A stretch of 6,002 nt of DNA from an uncultured Prevotella sp. (GCA_900762125.1 CAAFFL010000115.1:1-6002), one strand, 5' to 3'. Counted from the first letter of the stretch, positions 1 to 5,380 are shown. Program-made: numbers and translations. The notes: a model not told the origin generated them from the sequence alone.

Positions 1-53
1 ATCCAAATATTCAAGCAATTATATTTAGTATATTATCAATAAATTTTCATCCG

Positions 54-112
54 AAAAGAGGGAGGAGAAGTGATCTCGCTTATCCCGAACTCACGTTATT
101 AGTCTCTCCCTC
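54..112 (-). terminator. Possible intrinsic terminator behind the SprT C-terminal remnant
   Basis: Read on the minus strand, GAGGGAG beginning in the remnant's stop codon can pair with CTCCCTC ending at 58, and an adjoining AGA/TCT pair extends the stem past one bulged base. Inside, GTGA/TCAC and TCG/CGA can also pair, making a long irregular hairpin. It is followed by only four T residues (57-54), so the terminator call is weak. If real, it would be the original transcription end of the gene whose tail survives at 111-206. The intact SprT-like gene at 1801-2547 has no such hairpin behind it. Apart from this, positions 1-53 are AT-rich and I see no gene in them. Confidence 0.3.
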
Positions 113-206
113 ACCACCGCTTCGCCACGAGGGCGCGGTCGGTGTAGAGGTATTCCACGGCATTCTGCAGGTGGGCATCGATGTCCGCCTGGGTGATGGC
201 GTATAC
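111..206 (-). pseudogene. 3'-end remnant of a SprT-like gene (31 codons plus stop)
   Basis: Translated on the minus strand, 206-114 gives 31 residues that begin VYAITQADIDAHL and end ALVAKRW, followed by a TGA stop at 113-111. This aligns without gaps to the last 31 residues of the SprT-like protein encoded at 1801-2547 (LYAITQEEMDAHL ... ALVAIRT). I count 18 of 31 identities, and the stop falls at the same aligned position. Similarity ends sharply at 206: the preceding minus-strand codons (HNANY) do not resemble the intact protein (TSAK), and no start codon or protease domain remains. The fragment is GC-rich like the intact gene, whereas the flanking sequence is AT-rich. It is therefore a broken gene end, left either by insertion of the adjacent ATPase gene with a replacement 3' end or by deletion of a tandem paralogue. 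It is most likely not expressed as a protein. Confidence 0.8.
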
Positions 207-217
207 ATGATTAGCGT

Positions 218-328
218 TATAATCAGCGGAAATGTGATTATTTCATCCATTTCCGCTGATTATAGGCAAAAACCGGTTATAATCAGCGGAAATAGATTAT
301 TTTTAGCCATTCCCGCTGATTATAACCG
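218..328. repeat. Two tandem palindromes, 60-bp period, upstream of the ATPase
   Basis: Four copies of the 16-mer TATAATCAGCGGAAAT (or its complement) alternate in orientation. Palindrome 1 has arms 218-233 and 249-264, a perfect 16-bp match. Palindrome 2 has arms 274-293 and 309-328, which is 20 bp with one mismatch, because the last copy carries CCCGC in place of TCCGC. Both loops are exactly 15 nt and AT-rich (GTGATTATTTCATCC and AGATTATTTTTAGCC), and both arms recur at a spacing of exactly 60 nt. The array begins 11 bases after the end of the SprT remnant and ends 10 bases before the -7 element of the ATPase promoter. It could be a multi-site operator for the ATPase gene, the terminal structure of a mobile cassette, or a REP-like element. 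I infer none of these with certainty. Both palindromes happen to be open in one plus-strand frame, so automated gene callers may translate them as part of the ATPase. Confidence 0.9.
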
Positions 329-338
329 ATTTTTTTCT

Positions 339-346
339 TATTTTTG
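339..346 (+). promoter_or_regulatory. Bacteroidota-type -7 element of the ATPase/nuclease gene
   Basis: TATTTTTG matches the TAnnTTTG -7 consensus of Bacteroidota primary-sigma promoters. It would start transcription near 350, leaving a leader of about 30 nt before the ATG at 381. No clear TTG-type -33 element is visible. The expected -33 position falls inside the right arm of palindrome 2 (309-328), so a protein bound there would directly compete with or recruit RNA polymerase. Confidence 0.5.
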
Positions 347-380
347 TAGCCGAGGAGCCATCAAGGACTCCCATAGAATT

Positions 381-1799
381 ATGCTCATAGGAAGAAAATA
401 CGAACTCTCTTTGCTTCATGAGGCATTCGAGAGTGACCAGTCAGAGTTTCTTGCAGTCACGGGACGGCGTAGAGTTGGCAAGACGTATCTCGTGGAAGAG
501 GCTTTTCATGATCATTTCACTTTCCGTCATGCCGGTTTGGCCAAAGGTGACATGACAGATCAGTTGCTGGCGTGGCAGTCATCACTAAAGGATTGTGGAC
601 TGACGCAGGCACCGCGCTCACGATCGTGGATGGAAGCCTTTGATGCATTGAAAGATCTCATCCGTTCATCTGGTGACTCCAAGAAAATCATCTTTATTGA
701 TGAGCTACCATGGATAGACACCCCACGCTCAAAGTTTGTGATGGCCTTAGAACATTTCTGGAATGGGTGGGCCTCTGCGCGCCGTGACATCCTGCTCATT
801 GTCTGTGGTTCAGCAACGTCATGGATCGTCAATAAGGTATATCGTAACCACGGCGGGTTATATGGACGTGTCACACGGCGTATTAACATTTTTCCCTTCA
901 CGTTGGCTGAATGCCAAGAATATGCGCAGAGCCGTGGGCTGGTGCTGACCCCAATGCAAATTTTGTCGGCCTATATGGTAATGGGTGGCATACCCTATTA
1001 CTGGTCCATGATGGTCAAGGGACTAAGTGTAGACCAGAACCTCGACTTACTGTTCTTCTCCCGTGAGGCACCACTGAAGAACGAGTTCGACAGTCTTTAT
1101 GCTTCGTTGTTCAAGAACCCGGAACCTTATATCAGTGTTGTCACAGCTTTGGGTAAGAAGCGGATGGGCATGTCCCGTCTCGAACTGGTTGGGGCAGCGG
1201 AAGGATTGTCTGATAATGGTCAGTTGTCCACTGTATTGACCGACTTAGAATATTGCGGCTTTATTCGCAGAAATACCATGATTGGCAAAACCAATAATGC
1301 CATTTTCCAATTGGTTGACAACTACACATTGTTCTATTTTAAATTCATTGAAGGTAATCGCTACAATGATGAGAACTATTGGACGAACAATATCAATACT
1401 CCCCGACATAATACTTGGGCAGGACTGGCTTTTGAGATGGTTTGTTTTGCCCATGTGCCACAAATCAAGACGGCGTTGGGCATTGCAGGTGTGTCAGCGA
1501 ATGTTTGTTCGTGGCAGACGAGAGGCACCAATGACCAGCCTGGTGCACAAATCGATATGATCATCGACCGGGCCGATGGTATCATCAATGTTTGCGAGAT
1601 GAAGTATTCGTCTTCGGAATATGCCATTAGTGGTGACTATGACCTGCGTTTGCGCAACAAGGTGGCTGCATTGCAGCAAGACGGACAGCAGCGCAAGGCT
1701 ATCCACCTCACCATGATCACTACACTTGGACTGCAGCGGAATGCCTATGCAGGGGACATTCAAAGTCAAGTCACCCTGATGGACCTGATGCGAAAGTAG
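381..1799 (+). CDS. AAA ATPase with C-terminal DUF234 / PD-(D/E)xK-like nuclease domain
   Basis: A 472-residue cytoplasmic protein of the ATPase_2/COG1672 ('archaeal-type ATPase') group fused to a DUF234-like C-terminus. Visible motifs are Walker A GRRRVGKT (28-35), Walker B IIFIDELP (103-110, D107 and E108), a sensor-like CGSATS (142-147), a winged-helix-like stretch around 255-315, and a nuclease-like set E352, D392 and E406-x-K408 in the pattern GLAFE...QIDMIID...CEMK. That set is what a PD-(D/E)xK fold needs, so DNA cleavage or binding driven by ATP is a reasonable guess. The true substrate is unknown. The start was chosen at 381 because MLIGRKYELSLL is the typical family N-terminus. The frame is open back to an ATG at 171, but that extension would translate the SprT remnant in antisense and the palindromes. 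Base composition is visibly more AT-rich than the SprT-like gene it abuts, which fits horizontal arrival. The gene has no partner on its own strand. Proteins of this type are numerous in Bacteroidota and are usually annotated only as ATP-binding proteins. Confidence 0.85.
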   Translation: MLIGRKYELSLLHEAFESDQSEFLAVTGRRRVGKTYLVEEAFHDHFTFRHAGLAKGDMTDQLLAWQSSLKDCGLTQAPRSRSWMEAFDALKDLIRSSGDSKKIIFIDELPWIDTPRSKFVMALEHFWNGWASARRDILLIVCGSATSWIVNKVYRNHGGLYGRVTRRINIFPFTLAECQEYAQSRGLVLTPMQILSAYMVMGGIPYYWSMMVKGLSVDQNLDLLFFSREAPLKNEFDSLYASLFKNPEPYISVVTALGKKRMGMSRLELVGAAEGLSDNGQLSTVLTDLEYCGFIRRNTMIGKTNNAIFQLVDNYTLFYFKFIEGNRYNDENYWTNNINTPRHNTWAGLAFEMVCFAHVPQIKTALGIAGVSANVCSWQTRGTNDQPGAQIDMIIDRADGIINVCEMKYSSSEYAISGDYDLRLRNKVAALQQDGQQRKAIHLTMITTLGLQRNAYAGDIQSQVTLMDLMRK

Positions 1800-1800
1800 G

Positions 1801-2547
1801 TTATGTTCTTATTGCGACGAGTGCCGTGCCGGTGTAGCGAAACTCCGTGGCAGTGGCGAGGTGGGCATCCATCTCTTCCTGCGTGATGGCGTAGAGCTTA
1901 GCCGACGTGACGCGGGGATAGCGGTTGAAGAACGGGTCCTTCGACGCAAACCAGCGGATCTGCCGTGGACGCAGCCACTGCGCCAAAGCTCTGTGGATCT
2001 GGAAGATGCGGGTGCGCGCGCAGACCACACAGCCAATACGTTGGTCGCCCTCCGCGCTGTCCTTCATGCCGCTCGCTCCCGTGCTCTCCAGCCGCCGGCC
2101 ATCGTAGGTCACCACGCAGACATAGTGCACCCTGACCGCCGCGAGCCGTTCCTCCCGTCGTGCCTGCTGCACAGCTTTCGGCGGATGGTGGCTGACGGTG
2201 AGGTGACGGCCATAGCGCTGGTTGATCTGGAGCATCATCCGGCGGAACAGCGTGCCGTGCGGCGCGTCGTCGCGGAGGTTGTTGGCGAAGATGTAGAGGT
2301 GGATCATCTCGTGGATCACCGTGTCCTCCCATTCCTGCTCCTCCAGGTCGTGCGCCGTGCTGAGGCTGAGCACGAAGGCCGTGGCCCGCACCCGTCCGAG
2401 CAGCGTCCGCCGCCGCTGGCACCGCATGTTGCCCAGATAGGTCCGTGCATGTGTCAGCCGGAACGTCGGCGTGGGCAACGTCCCGCTGAACAGCTCACGG
2501 TTGAACCGTGCGAAGCGCTCGGTGAGGAAAGCTAGTGTGGGGATCAT
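1801..2547 (-). CDS. SprT-like zinc metalloprotease-domain protein
   Basis: A 248-residue protein of the SprT/Spartan-like family, whose eukaryotic members cut DNA-protein crosslinks. Bacterial members are poorly characterised. The zincin motif HEMIH gives H79, E80 (catalytic) and H83, and H97 in APHGTLF is the likely third zinc ligand, followed by a FRRMMLQIN helix. The N-terminus (FNRELFSGTLPTPTFRL) is typical of SprT domains. C144, C173 and C176 look like a degenerate zinc-ribbon, with only three of the usual four cysteines. The remaining C-terminus, about 180-248, is an extension, and its last 31 residues recur in the remnant at 111-206. No signal peptide or membrane segment is seen, so it is probably cytoplasmic. 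The start at 2547 gives a family-like N-terminus. It lies 36 bases downstream of the ATPase at 2584-3717 on the same strand, with no clear promoter between, so co-transcription is plausible. Its stop is one base from the convergent ATPase/nuclease stop. The sequence is GC-rich throughout. Confidence 0.85.
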   Translation of the reverse strand: MIPTLAFLTERFARFNRELFSGTLPTPTFRLTHARTYLGNMRCQRRRTLLGRVRATAFVLSLSTAHDLEEQEWEDTVIHEMIHLYIFANNLRDDAPHGTLFRRMMLQINQRYGRHLTVSHHPPKAVQQARREERLAAVRVHYVCVVTYDGRRLESTGASGMKDSAEGDQRIGCVVCARTRIFQIHRALAQWLRPRQIRWFASKDPFFNRYPRVTSAKLYAITQEEMDAHLATATEFRYTGTALVAIRT

Positions 2548-2583
2548 GAGTCAATCTATTGAAAAAAACGATGCGTCCCTCAC

Positions 2584-3717
2584 TCATGTATTCATCTTTC
2601 GCAGAATCCAGAGGGCGAAGAGCAGGTCGTAGACACGATAGATGTCCTTGTCGCGTGTGACGAGGTCTTTCTCCAGCAAGCCGTCAGCGGCCGACTTCAC
2701 CGAGCTGGGTGTTGACAGCCGGTGACGGTGGACAAACTGTCCGCTCATGATGTTCTGGGCCTTCCCTTCCTGGGCAATGGCTGTCACCACCTCGCGTTGC
2801 TTCTCCGGCAATTGATAGAACAGTGCCTCATACACCTCGTTGCTCATCGAGAGCAGCGTCTCGACAGCGTTGTCTATCATGTCCGGTGTGCATGTGCCGC
2901 CCACGGGTGTGTTGGCGAAGAGGATGTTCATCGTGCGCTGCAGATAGGATGTGATGCCTTCGAAACGCTGGTAGAGTGCTGCCACCACCGCGTCGTCAAG
3001 CTGCTTGCCACGGTCGGCAAACAGCCTTTTGGCAAAGACAGCATACTTTGCCTCGTCGATGAGAGGGAGGTTAAACAGCGTCACGCTCTGGTAGAATGGA
3101 CGGGCAGCAGAGGTAAATATCTCGCCCATGAGGTGACGATGTGAGCCACTGAAGATGAAGTGGGCGTTAGGGCACCGCTGGATGTAGGTGCGGAGCGTCG
3201 CCTCAATGTTCTTGTCACTGTACTTGGTGATTTGCTGAAACTCGTCGATAGCGACCAGACAAGGCCGACCGGCATCGTTCAGATAGCGGAAGATCTCGTC
3301 AAGCGTCACCGCAGGATTCTCGATGGCACCTAATCCCATACCCCACACGGGGTTGCCATTGATGTCGAACGAGATCTCCGACCGCAACGACGACAGATAG
3401 GTCAGGAATGTCTCCCAGATCTTGCGGCCACGGCTGCGCAGTGTCTCCAGGATGGCGCGTCCGAAGACGTTGACGAAGTCGCGCACAGAGGTCGTGGCAT
3501 AGATGTCGATGATGAAGGTGAAGTAGTTCTCCTTGATCACCGGCTGGTCAAAGCAATGATAGAGCAAGTCGGTCTTGCCGATACGGCGGTGGCTGATGAG
3601 GGCCACGTCATGCTCATTGGTGAGCAAGGTGACGAGCATCTTCGTCTCCTCCACACGGTCACAGAAATATTCGTCGCCGGCATACCGGTTGATCACAAAA
3701 GGGTTGTTCAGCGTCAT
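2584..3717 (-). CDS. AAA family ATP-binding protein (ATPase_2/COG1672 type)
   Basis: A 377-residue P-loop ATPase. The N-terminus NPFVINRYAGDEYFCDR is characteristic of a large Bacteroidota family of about this length. Visible motifs are Walker A SHRRIGKT (42-49, K48), with Ser in the first glycine position as is common in this family, Walker B CLVAIDEF (153-160, D158 and E159), and the sensor-like IFSGSHR (188-194). The C-terminal third (about 295-365: LPEKQREVVTAIA...LVTRDKDIYRVYDLLFALWI) reads as a winged helix. There is no DUF234 or nuclease domain, unlike the ATPase at 381-1799. The cellular role of the family is not established; STAND-like signalling or DNA-linked functions have been proposed for relatives, and nothing here decides between them. 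It is the first gene of a possible two-gene unit with the SprT-like gene. The start at 3717 is supported by the family N-terminus and by a -7 element at 3741-3748. Confidence 0.85.
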   Translation of the reverse strand: MTLNNPFVINRYAGDEYFCDRVEETKMLVTLLTNEHDVALISHRRIGKTDLLYHCFDQPVIKENYFTFIIDIYATTSVRDFVNVFGRAILETLRSRGRKIWETFLTYLSSLRSEISFDINGNPVWGMGLGAIENPAVTLDEIFRYLNDAGRPCLVAIDEFQQITKYSDKNIEATLRTYIQRCPNAHFIFSGSHRHLMGEIFTSAARPFYQSVTLFNLPLIDEAKYAVFAKRLFADRGKQLDDAVVAALYQRFEGITSYLQRTMNILFANTPVGGTCTPDMIDNAVETLLSMSNEVYEALFYQLPEKQREVVTAIAQEGKAQNIMSGQFVHRHRLSTPSSVKSAADGLLEKDLVTRDKDIYRVYDLLFALWILRKMNT

Positions 3718-3740
3718 GTGCGTAAGCTGTTGATGTAGAG

Positions 3741-3748
3741 CAAAGATA
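3741..3748 (-). promoter_or_regulatory. -7 element for the ATPase (and possibly SprT-like) transcript
   Basis: On the minus strand, TATCTTTG fits TAnnTTTG exactly, 23 nt before the ATG at 3717, giving a predicted leader of roughly 18 nt. No good -33 box is visible. The palindrome-like CAATAATTCGAATATTG at 3752-3768 occupies the spacer and -33 zone and could be a repressor site, although AT-rich chance symmetry cannot be excluded. Confidence 0.5.
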
Positions 3749-3905
3749 CGGCAATAATTCGAATATTGTCATCTTTCCGTAATCATTTTATGATAATTTA
3801 TACCTTGCAGAAGTGGCTATATATTTAATAAGGTGTAGCGTGGTTAAAGGATAAACCACAATAAATGACGATATCCATATCAGCGATATTGAATGTAGAC
3901 CATGC

Positions 3906-3934
3906 CCCCACGGCTCCGTGATGGAACCGTGGGG
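3906..3934. repeat. GC-rich hairpin in a divergent intergenic region
   Basis: CCCCACGG (3906-3913) pairs perfectly with CCGTGGGG (3927-3934). After one C/A mismatch, TCC pairs with GGA, closing a 5-nt loop GTGAT. Neither strand has a proper T-run after it, and both neighbouring genes start rather than end here, so it is not an obvious terminator of either. It may be a dispersed REP-like repeat, the end of a small RNA, or part of a leader. Confidence 0.7.
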
Positions 3935-3954
3935 CTTTGCGTGCATCACCATTA

Positions 3955-3972
3955 TTAGGTATTTATACCTAA
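3955..3972. promoter_or_regulatory. Perfect 18-bp palindrome, candidate operator
   Basis: TTAGGTAT-TT-ATACCTAA is an 8+2+8 perfect inverted repeat centred about 50 nt upstream of the edge of the regulator's T-run and about 60 nt before its -7-like element. The half-site resembles the TACC-type heptamers bound by NarL/LuxR-family domains in inverted pairs two bases apart. The neighbouring gene encodes a LuxR-type regulator, so autoregulation is a natural inference. A single half-site, TAGGTA, also occurs at 4041-4046 in the predicted leader. Confidence 0.5.
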
Positions 3973-4022
3973 AAATGATGAAAAAACGGGGCGTGGGACG
4001 GTGGTGTCTCGTGTTTTTTTTG

Positions 4023-4030
4023 TTATTTTG
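4023..4030 (+). promoter_or_regulatory. -7-like element of the hemerythrin-LuxR regulator
   Basis: TTATTTTG matches TAnnTTTG at seven of eight fixed and free positions, with T in place of A at position 2. It lies 35 nt before the ATG at 4066 and follows a run of T residues. No -33 element is evident, which would fit an activator-dependent promoter. Confidence 0.4.
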
Positions 4031-4065
4031 CAATCAGAAATAGGTAACGAAGAAGACAAGCAACG

Positions 4066-5019
4066 ATGAAGAACCAGAAGATTTACGAACCTGATGACAC
4101 GCTGATATCCATCATCCAGGACAATGCCAGCATCCTCCAGAGCCTCGGCGCCTTCGGCATCAGCCTGGGCTTTGGCAACAAGACTGTCCGCGAGGTGTGC
4201 GAGGAGCAGCAGGTGGACACGTATACGTTCCTCGCCGTGATCAACTTCACCATCAACGGCAGCCGACAGTTTGACGACCTCAACCGCATCTCCCTGTCCA
4301 CGCTGCTGCAATACCTCCAGGCGAGCCATGCCTACTACATCGACTTCCAGCTGCCGTTCATCCGCAAGGAGCTCGCCGCCGCCCTCGACGAGAACGACAA
4401 CCTCGCGCGCCTGATCCTGAAGCTCTACGACGAGTATGCCCACACCATCCAGAACCACATGCGCTTTGAGGAGAAGAACCTCTTCCCCTACGTGCAGTCG
4501 CTCATCGACGGCGCGCCGCTGTCGGACTATGACATCGAGACGTTTTCCAAGCACCATCCGCAGATCGACCAGAAGCTGCGCGAGCTGAAGAACATCATCA
4601 TCAAGTACCTCCCCTCCGACCCGCTGCACAACAACCAGCTCACGGCGACGCTCTACGACATCTACAACAACGAGGAGTGGCTCACGCAGCACTCTGCCGT
4701 GGAGGACAACATCTTCATTCCCGTCATCCGGCAGATGGAGCGTAAGAGCCAGAGCGACGTGTCGAAGAAGATCTCGAGCATGGTCACCTCGTCGAAGGAG
4801 AAGCAGGACGCCCTCTCCGACCGCGAGCGCGACGTCGTCGTCAGCCTCGTGCAGGGCATGAGCAACAAGGAGATTGCCGACCACCTGTTCATCTCCCTGA
4901 ACACCGTCATCACCCATCGCCGCAACATCGCCCGCAAGCTGCAGATCCACTCCGTGGCGGGCCTGACGATCTATGCCATCGTCAACAACCTTGTCGACAT
5001 CGGCAGCGTGAAGCTCTGA
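4066..5019 (+). CDS. Hemerythrin-domain LuxR-family transcriptional regulator (likely NO/O2 sensor)
   Basis: A 317-residue cytoplasmic regulator with three parts. Residues 12-65 resemble the DUF542/ScdA_N segment of RIC proteins (YtfE, ScdA), with FGISLGFGNKTVREVC in the place of the FCCGG motif; the Cys-Cys pair is replaced by Ser-Leu. Residues 80-222 form a hemerythrin-like four-helix domain with a complete set of candidate di-iron ligands: H88, H131, E135, H163 or H164, H209 and E213, in the contexts NHMRFEEKNLFPY and QHSAVEDNIF. The spacing closely follows that of E. coli YtfE as I recall it. Residues 249-312 are a classic LuxR/FixJ helix-turn-helix (LSDRERDVVVSL, SNKEIADHLFIS, NTVITHRRNIARKL). 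A Ser/Lys-rich linker joins the last two parts. The expected function is to turn iron-centre chemistry (NO, O2 or redox) into DNA binding. The convergent ygbA-type gene supports a role in nitrosative stress. The start at 4066 follows a -7-like element. The ligand chemistry and targets are inferred. Confidence 0.88.
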   Translation: MKNQKIYEPDDTLISIIQDNASILQSLGAFGISLGFGNKTVREVCEEQQVDTYTFLAVINFTINGSRQFDDLNRISLSTLLQYLQASHAYYIDFQLPFIRKELAAALDENDNLARLILKLYDEYAHTIQNHMRFEEKNLFPYVQSLIDGAPLSDYDIETFSKHHPQIDQKLRELKNIIIKYLPSDPLHNNQLTATLYDIYNNEEWLTQHSAVEDNIFIPVIRQMERKSQSDVSKKISSMVTSSKEKQDALSDRERDVVVSLVQGMSNKEIADHLFISLNTVITHRRNIARKLQIHSVAGLTIYAIVNNLVDIGSVKL

Positions 5020-5060
5020 ACGGGCCGTAGCATCGTGGAGCTCTGAACGGGGTCGTAGCA
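5012..5060 (+). repeat. Imperfect tandem duplication over the regulator's stop
   Basis: AGCTCTGAACGGGCCGTAGCA (5012-5032) is repeated 27 nt later as a 22-nt near-copy at 5039-5060, with one inserted and one changed base. The first copy includes the last codon and TGA of the regulator, and the second is non-coding. It looks like a local slippage or segmental duplication filling the 47-bp gap to the convergent gene. No terminator hairpin is evident in this gap. Confidence 0.75.
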
Positions 5061-5066
5061 GGTGCT

Positions 5067-5378
5067 TCAGTCGCGCCCGAGCAGGTGCCTGAGGTACTCC
5101 ATCGGGCCATAGACGACCATCCGGGGGCCCACCCACCGCATCACCTGCCGTATCTGCTCCCGCTGCCGTGGCGCGTAGCAGTGGTGGGGACAGTCCTGAC
5201 AGGCAGGCTTCGCGTCGCCCCACGAGCAGTGGTCGAGACGCCGGGCACAATAGTCCACGAGCTGCTGGTATTCCTCCTGCATCTCTTCTTGTCTGAGGTG
5301 GTGCTGACAGTAGAGGCGTATCATCTTCTCCACCGTCCGCTTCTCCTTCTCCCGTTTTTCCGGAATGAGTTTGTTCAT
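5067..5378 (-). CDS. ygbA: YgbA-family ('nitrous oxide-stimulated promoter') protein
   Basis: A 103-residue protein that follows the YgbA_NO family from end to end: EKREKEKRTVEKMIRLYC near the start, then LVDYCARRLDHC, a CxxC...C block KPACQDCPHHCY and VMRWVGPRMV near the end. The six cysteines are C24, C44, C51, C60, C63 and C67, and C51/C60/C63/C67 look suited to bind a metal or Fe-S cluster. In enterobacteria ygbA belongs to the NsrR nitric-oxide regulon and helps recovery from nitrosative stress; its biochemical activity is not known to me. There is no signal peptide, so it is cytoplasmic. The start is placed at 5378 (MNKLIPEK). The frame is open to an ATG at 5447, but that would run through the promoter palindrome. 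The chosen ATG lies only 5 nt past the -7 element, so the mRNA may be nearly leaderless. The gene converges on the hemerythrin-LuxR regulator. Confidence 0.85.
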   Translation of the reverse strand: MNKLIPEKREKEKRTVEKMIRLYCQHHLRQEEMQEEYQQLVDYCARRLDHCSWGDAKPACQDCPHHCYAPRQREQIRQVMRWVGPRMVVYGPMEYLRHLLGRD

Positions 5379-5380
5379 GC

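Larger units (their letters stand above)
3718..4065. other. 348-bp divergent intergenic region
   Basis: This region separates the minus-strand ATPase from the plus-strand hemerythrin-LuxR regulator. In order it holds the ATPase -7 element (3741-3748), a palindrome-like stretch CAATAATTCGAATATTG (3752-3768), a small inverted repeat GTGGTT/AACCAC (3840-3845 and 3854-3859), a GC-rich hairpin (3906-3934), an 18-bp palindrome (3955-3972), a T-run (4013-4021) and the regulator's -7-like element. I see no tRNA, rRNA or convincing protein-coding gene. The 81-residue reading frame on the minus strand (3788-4033) is judged spurious. Confidence 0.7.

Noticed and set aside
218..328. Possible short CRISPR array
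   Set aside because: The repeats alternate in orientation, the spacers are only 13-15 nt, and no cas genes are present. These are palindromes, not CRISPR repeats.
381..1799. Classical insertion sequence or transposon
   Set aside because: The coding sequence is an AAA ATPase with a DUF234-like nuclease domain and no DDE/HUH transposase or integrase motif. No matching terminal inverted repeat was found at the 3' side near 1800.
1861..2535. 224-residue plus-strand reading frame
   Set aside because: It is antisense to the SprT-like gene, which carries an intact HExxH motif and family features; the frame has Arg/Ala/Val-rich shadow composition.
2584..3717. Serine in place of the first Walker A glycine as a possible inactivating change
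   Set aside because: Relatives in this ATPase family commonly have Ser there (SPRRxGKT type). The Lys, Thr and Walker B acids are intact, so activity is expected.
3788..4033. 81-residue minus-strand reading frame in the intergenic region
   Set aside because: It starts inside the regulator's promoter, passes through the GC-rich hairpin and the 18-bp palindrome, and resembles no family I know.
3955..5250. 431-residue minus-strand reading frame
   Set aside because: It is the antisense shadow of the GC-rich hemerythrin-LuxR gene, with low-complexity Val/Leu/Asp/Glu/Arg composition and no domain. It crosses two gene boundaries.
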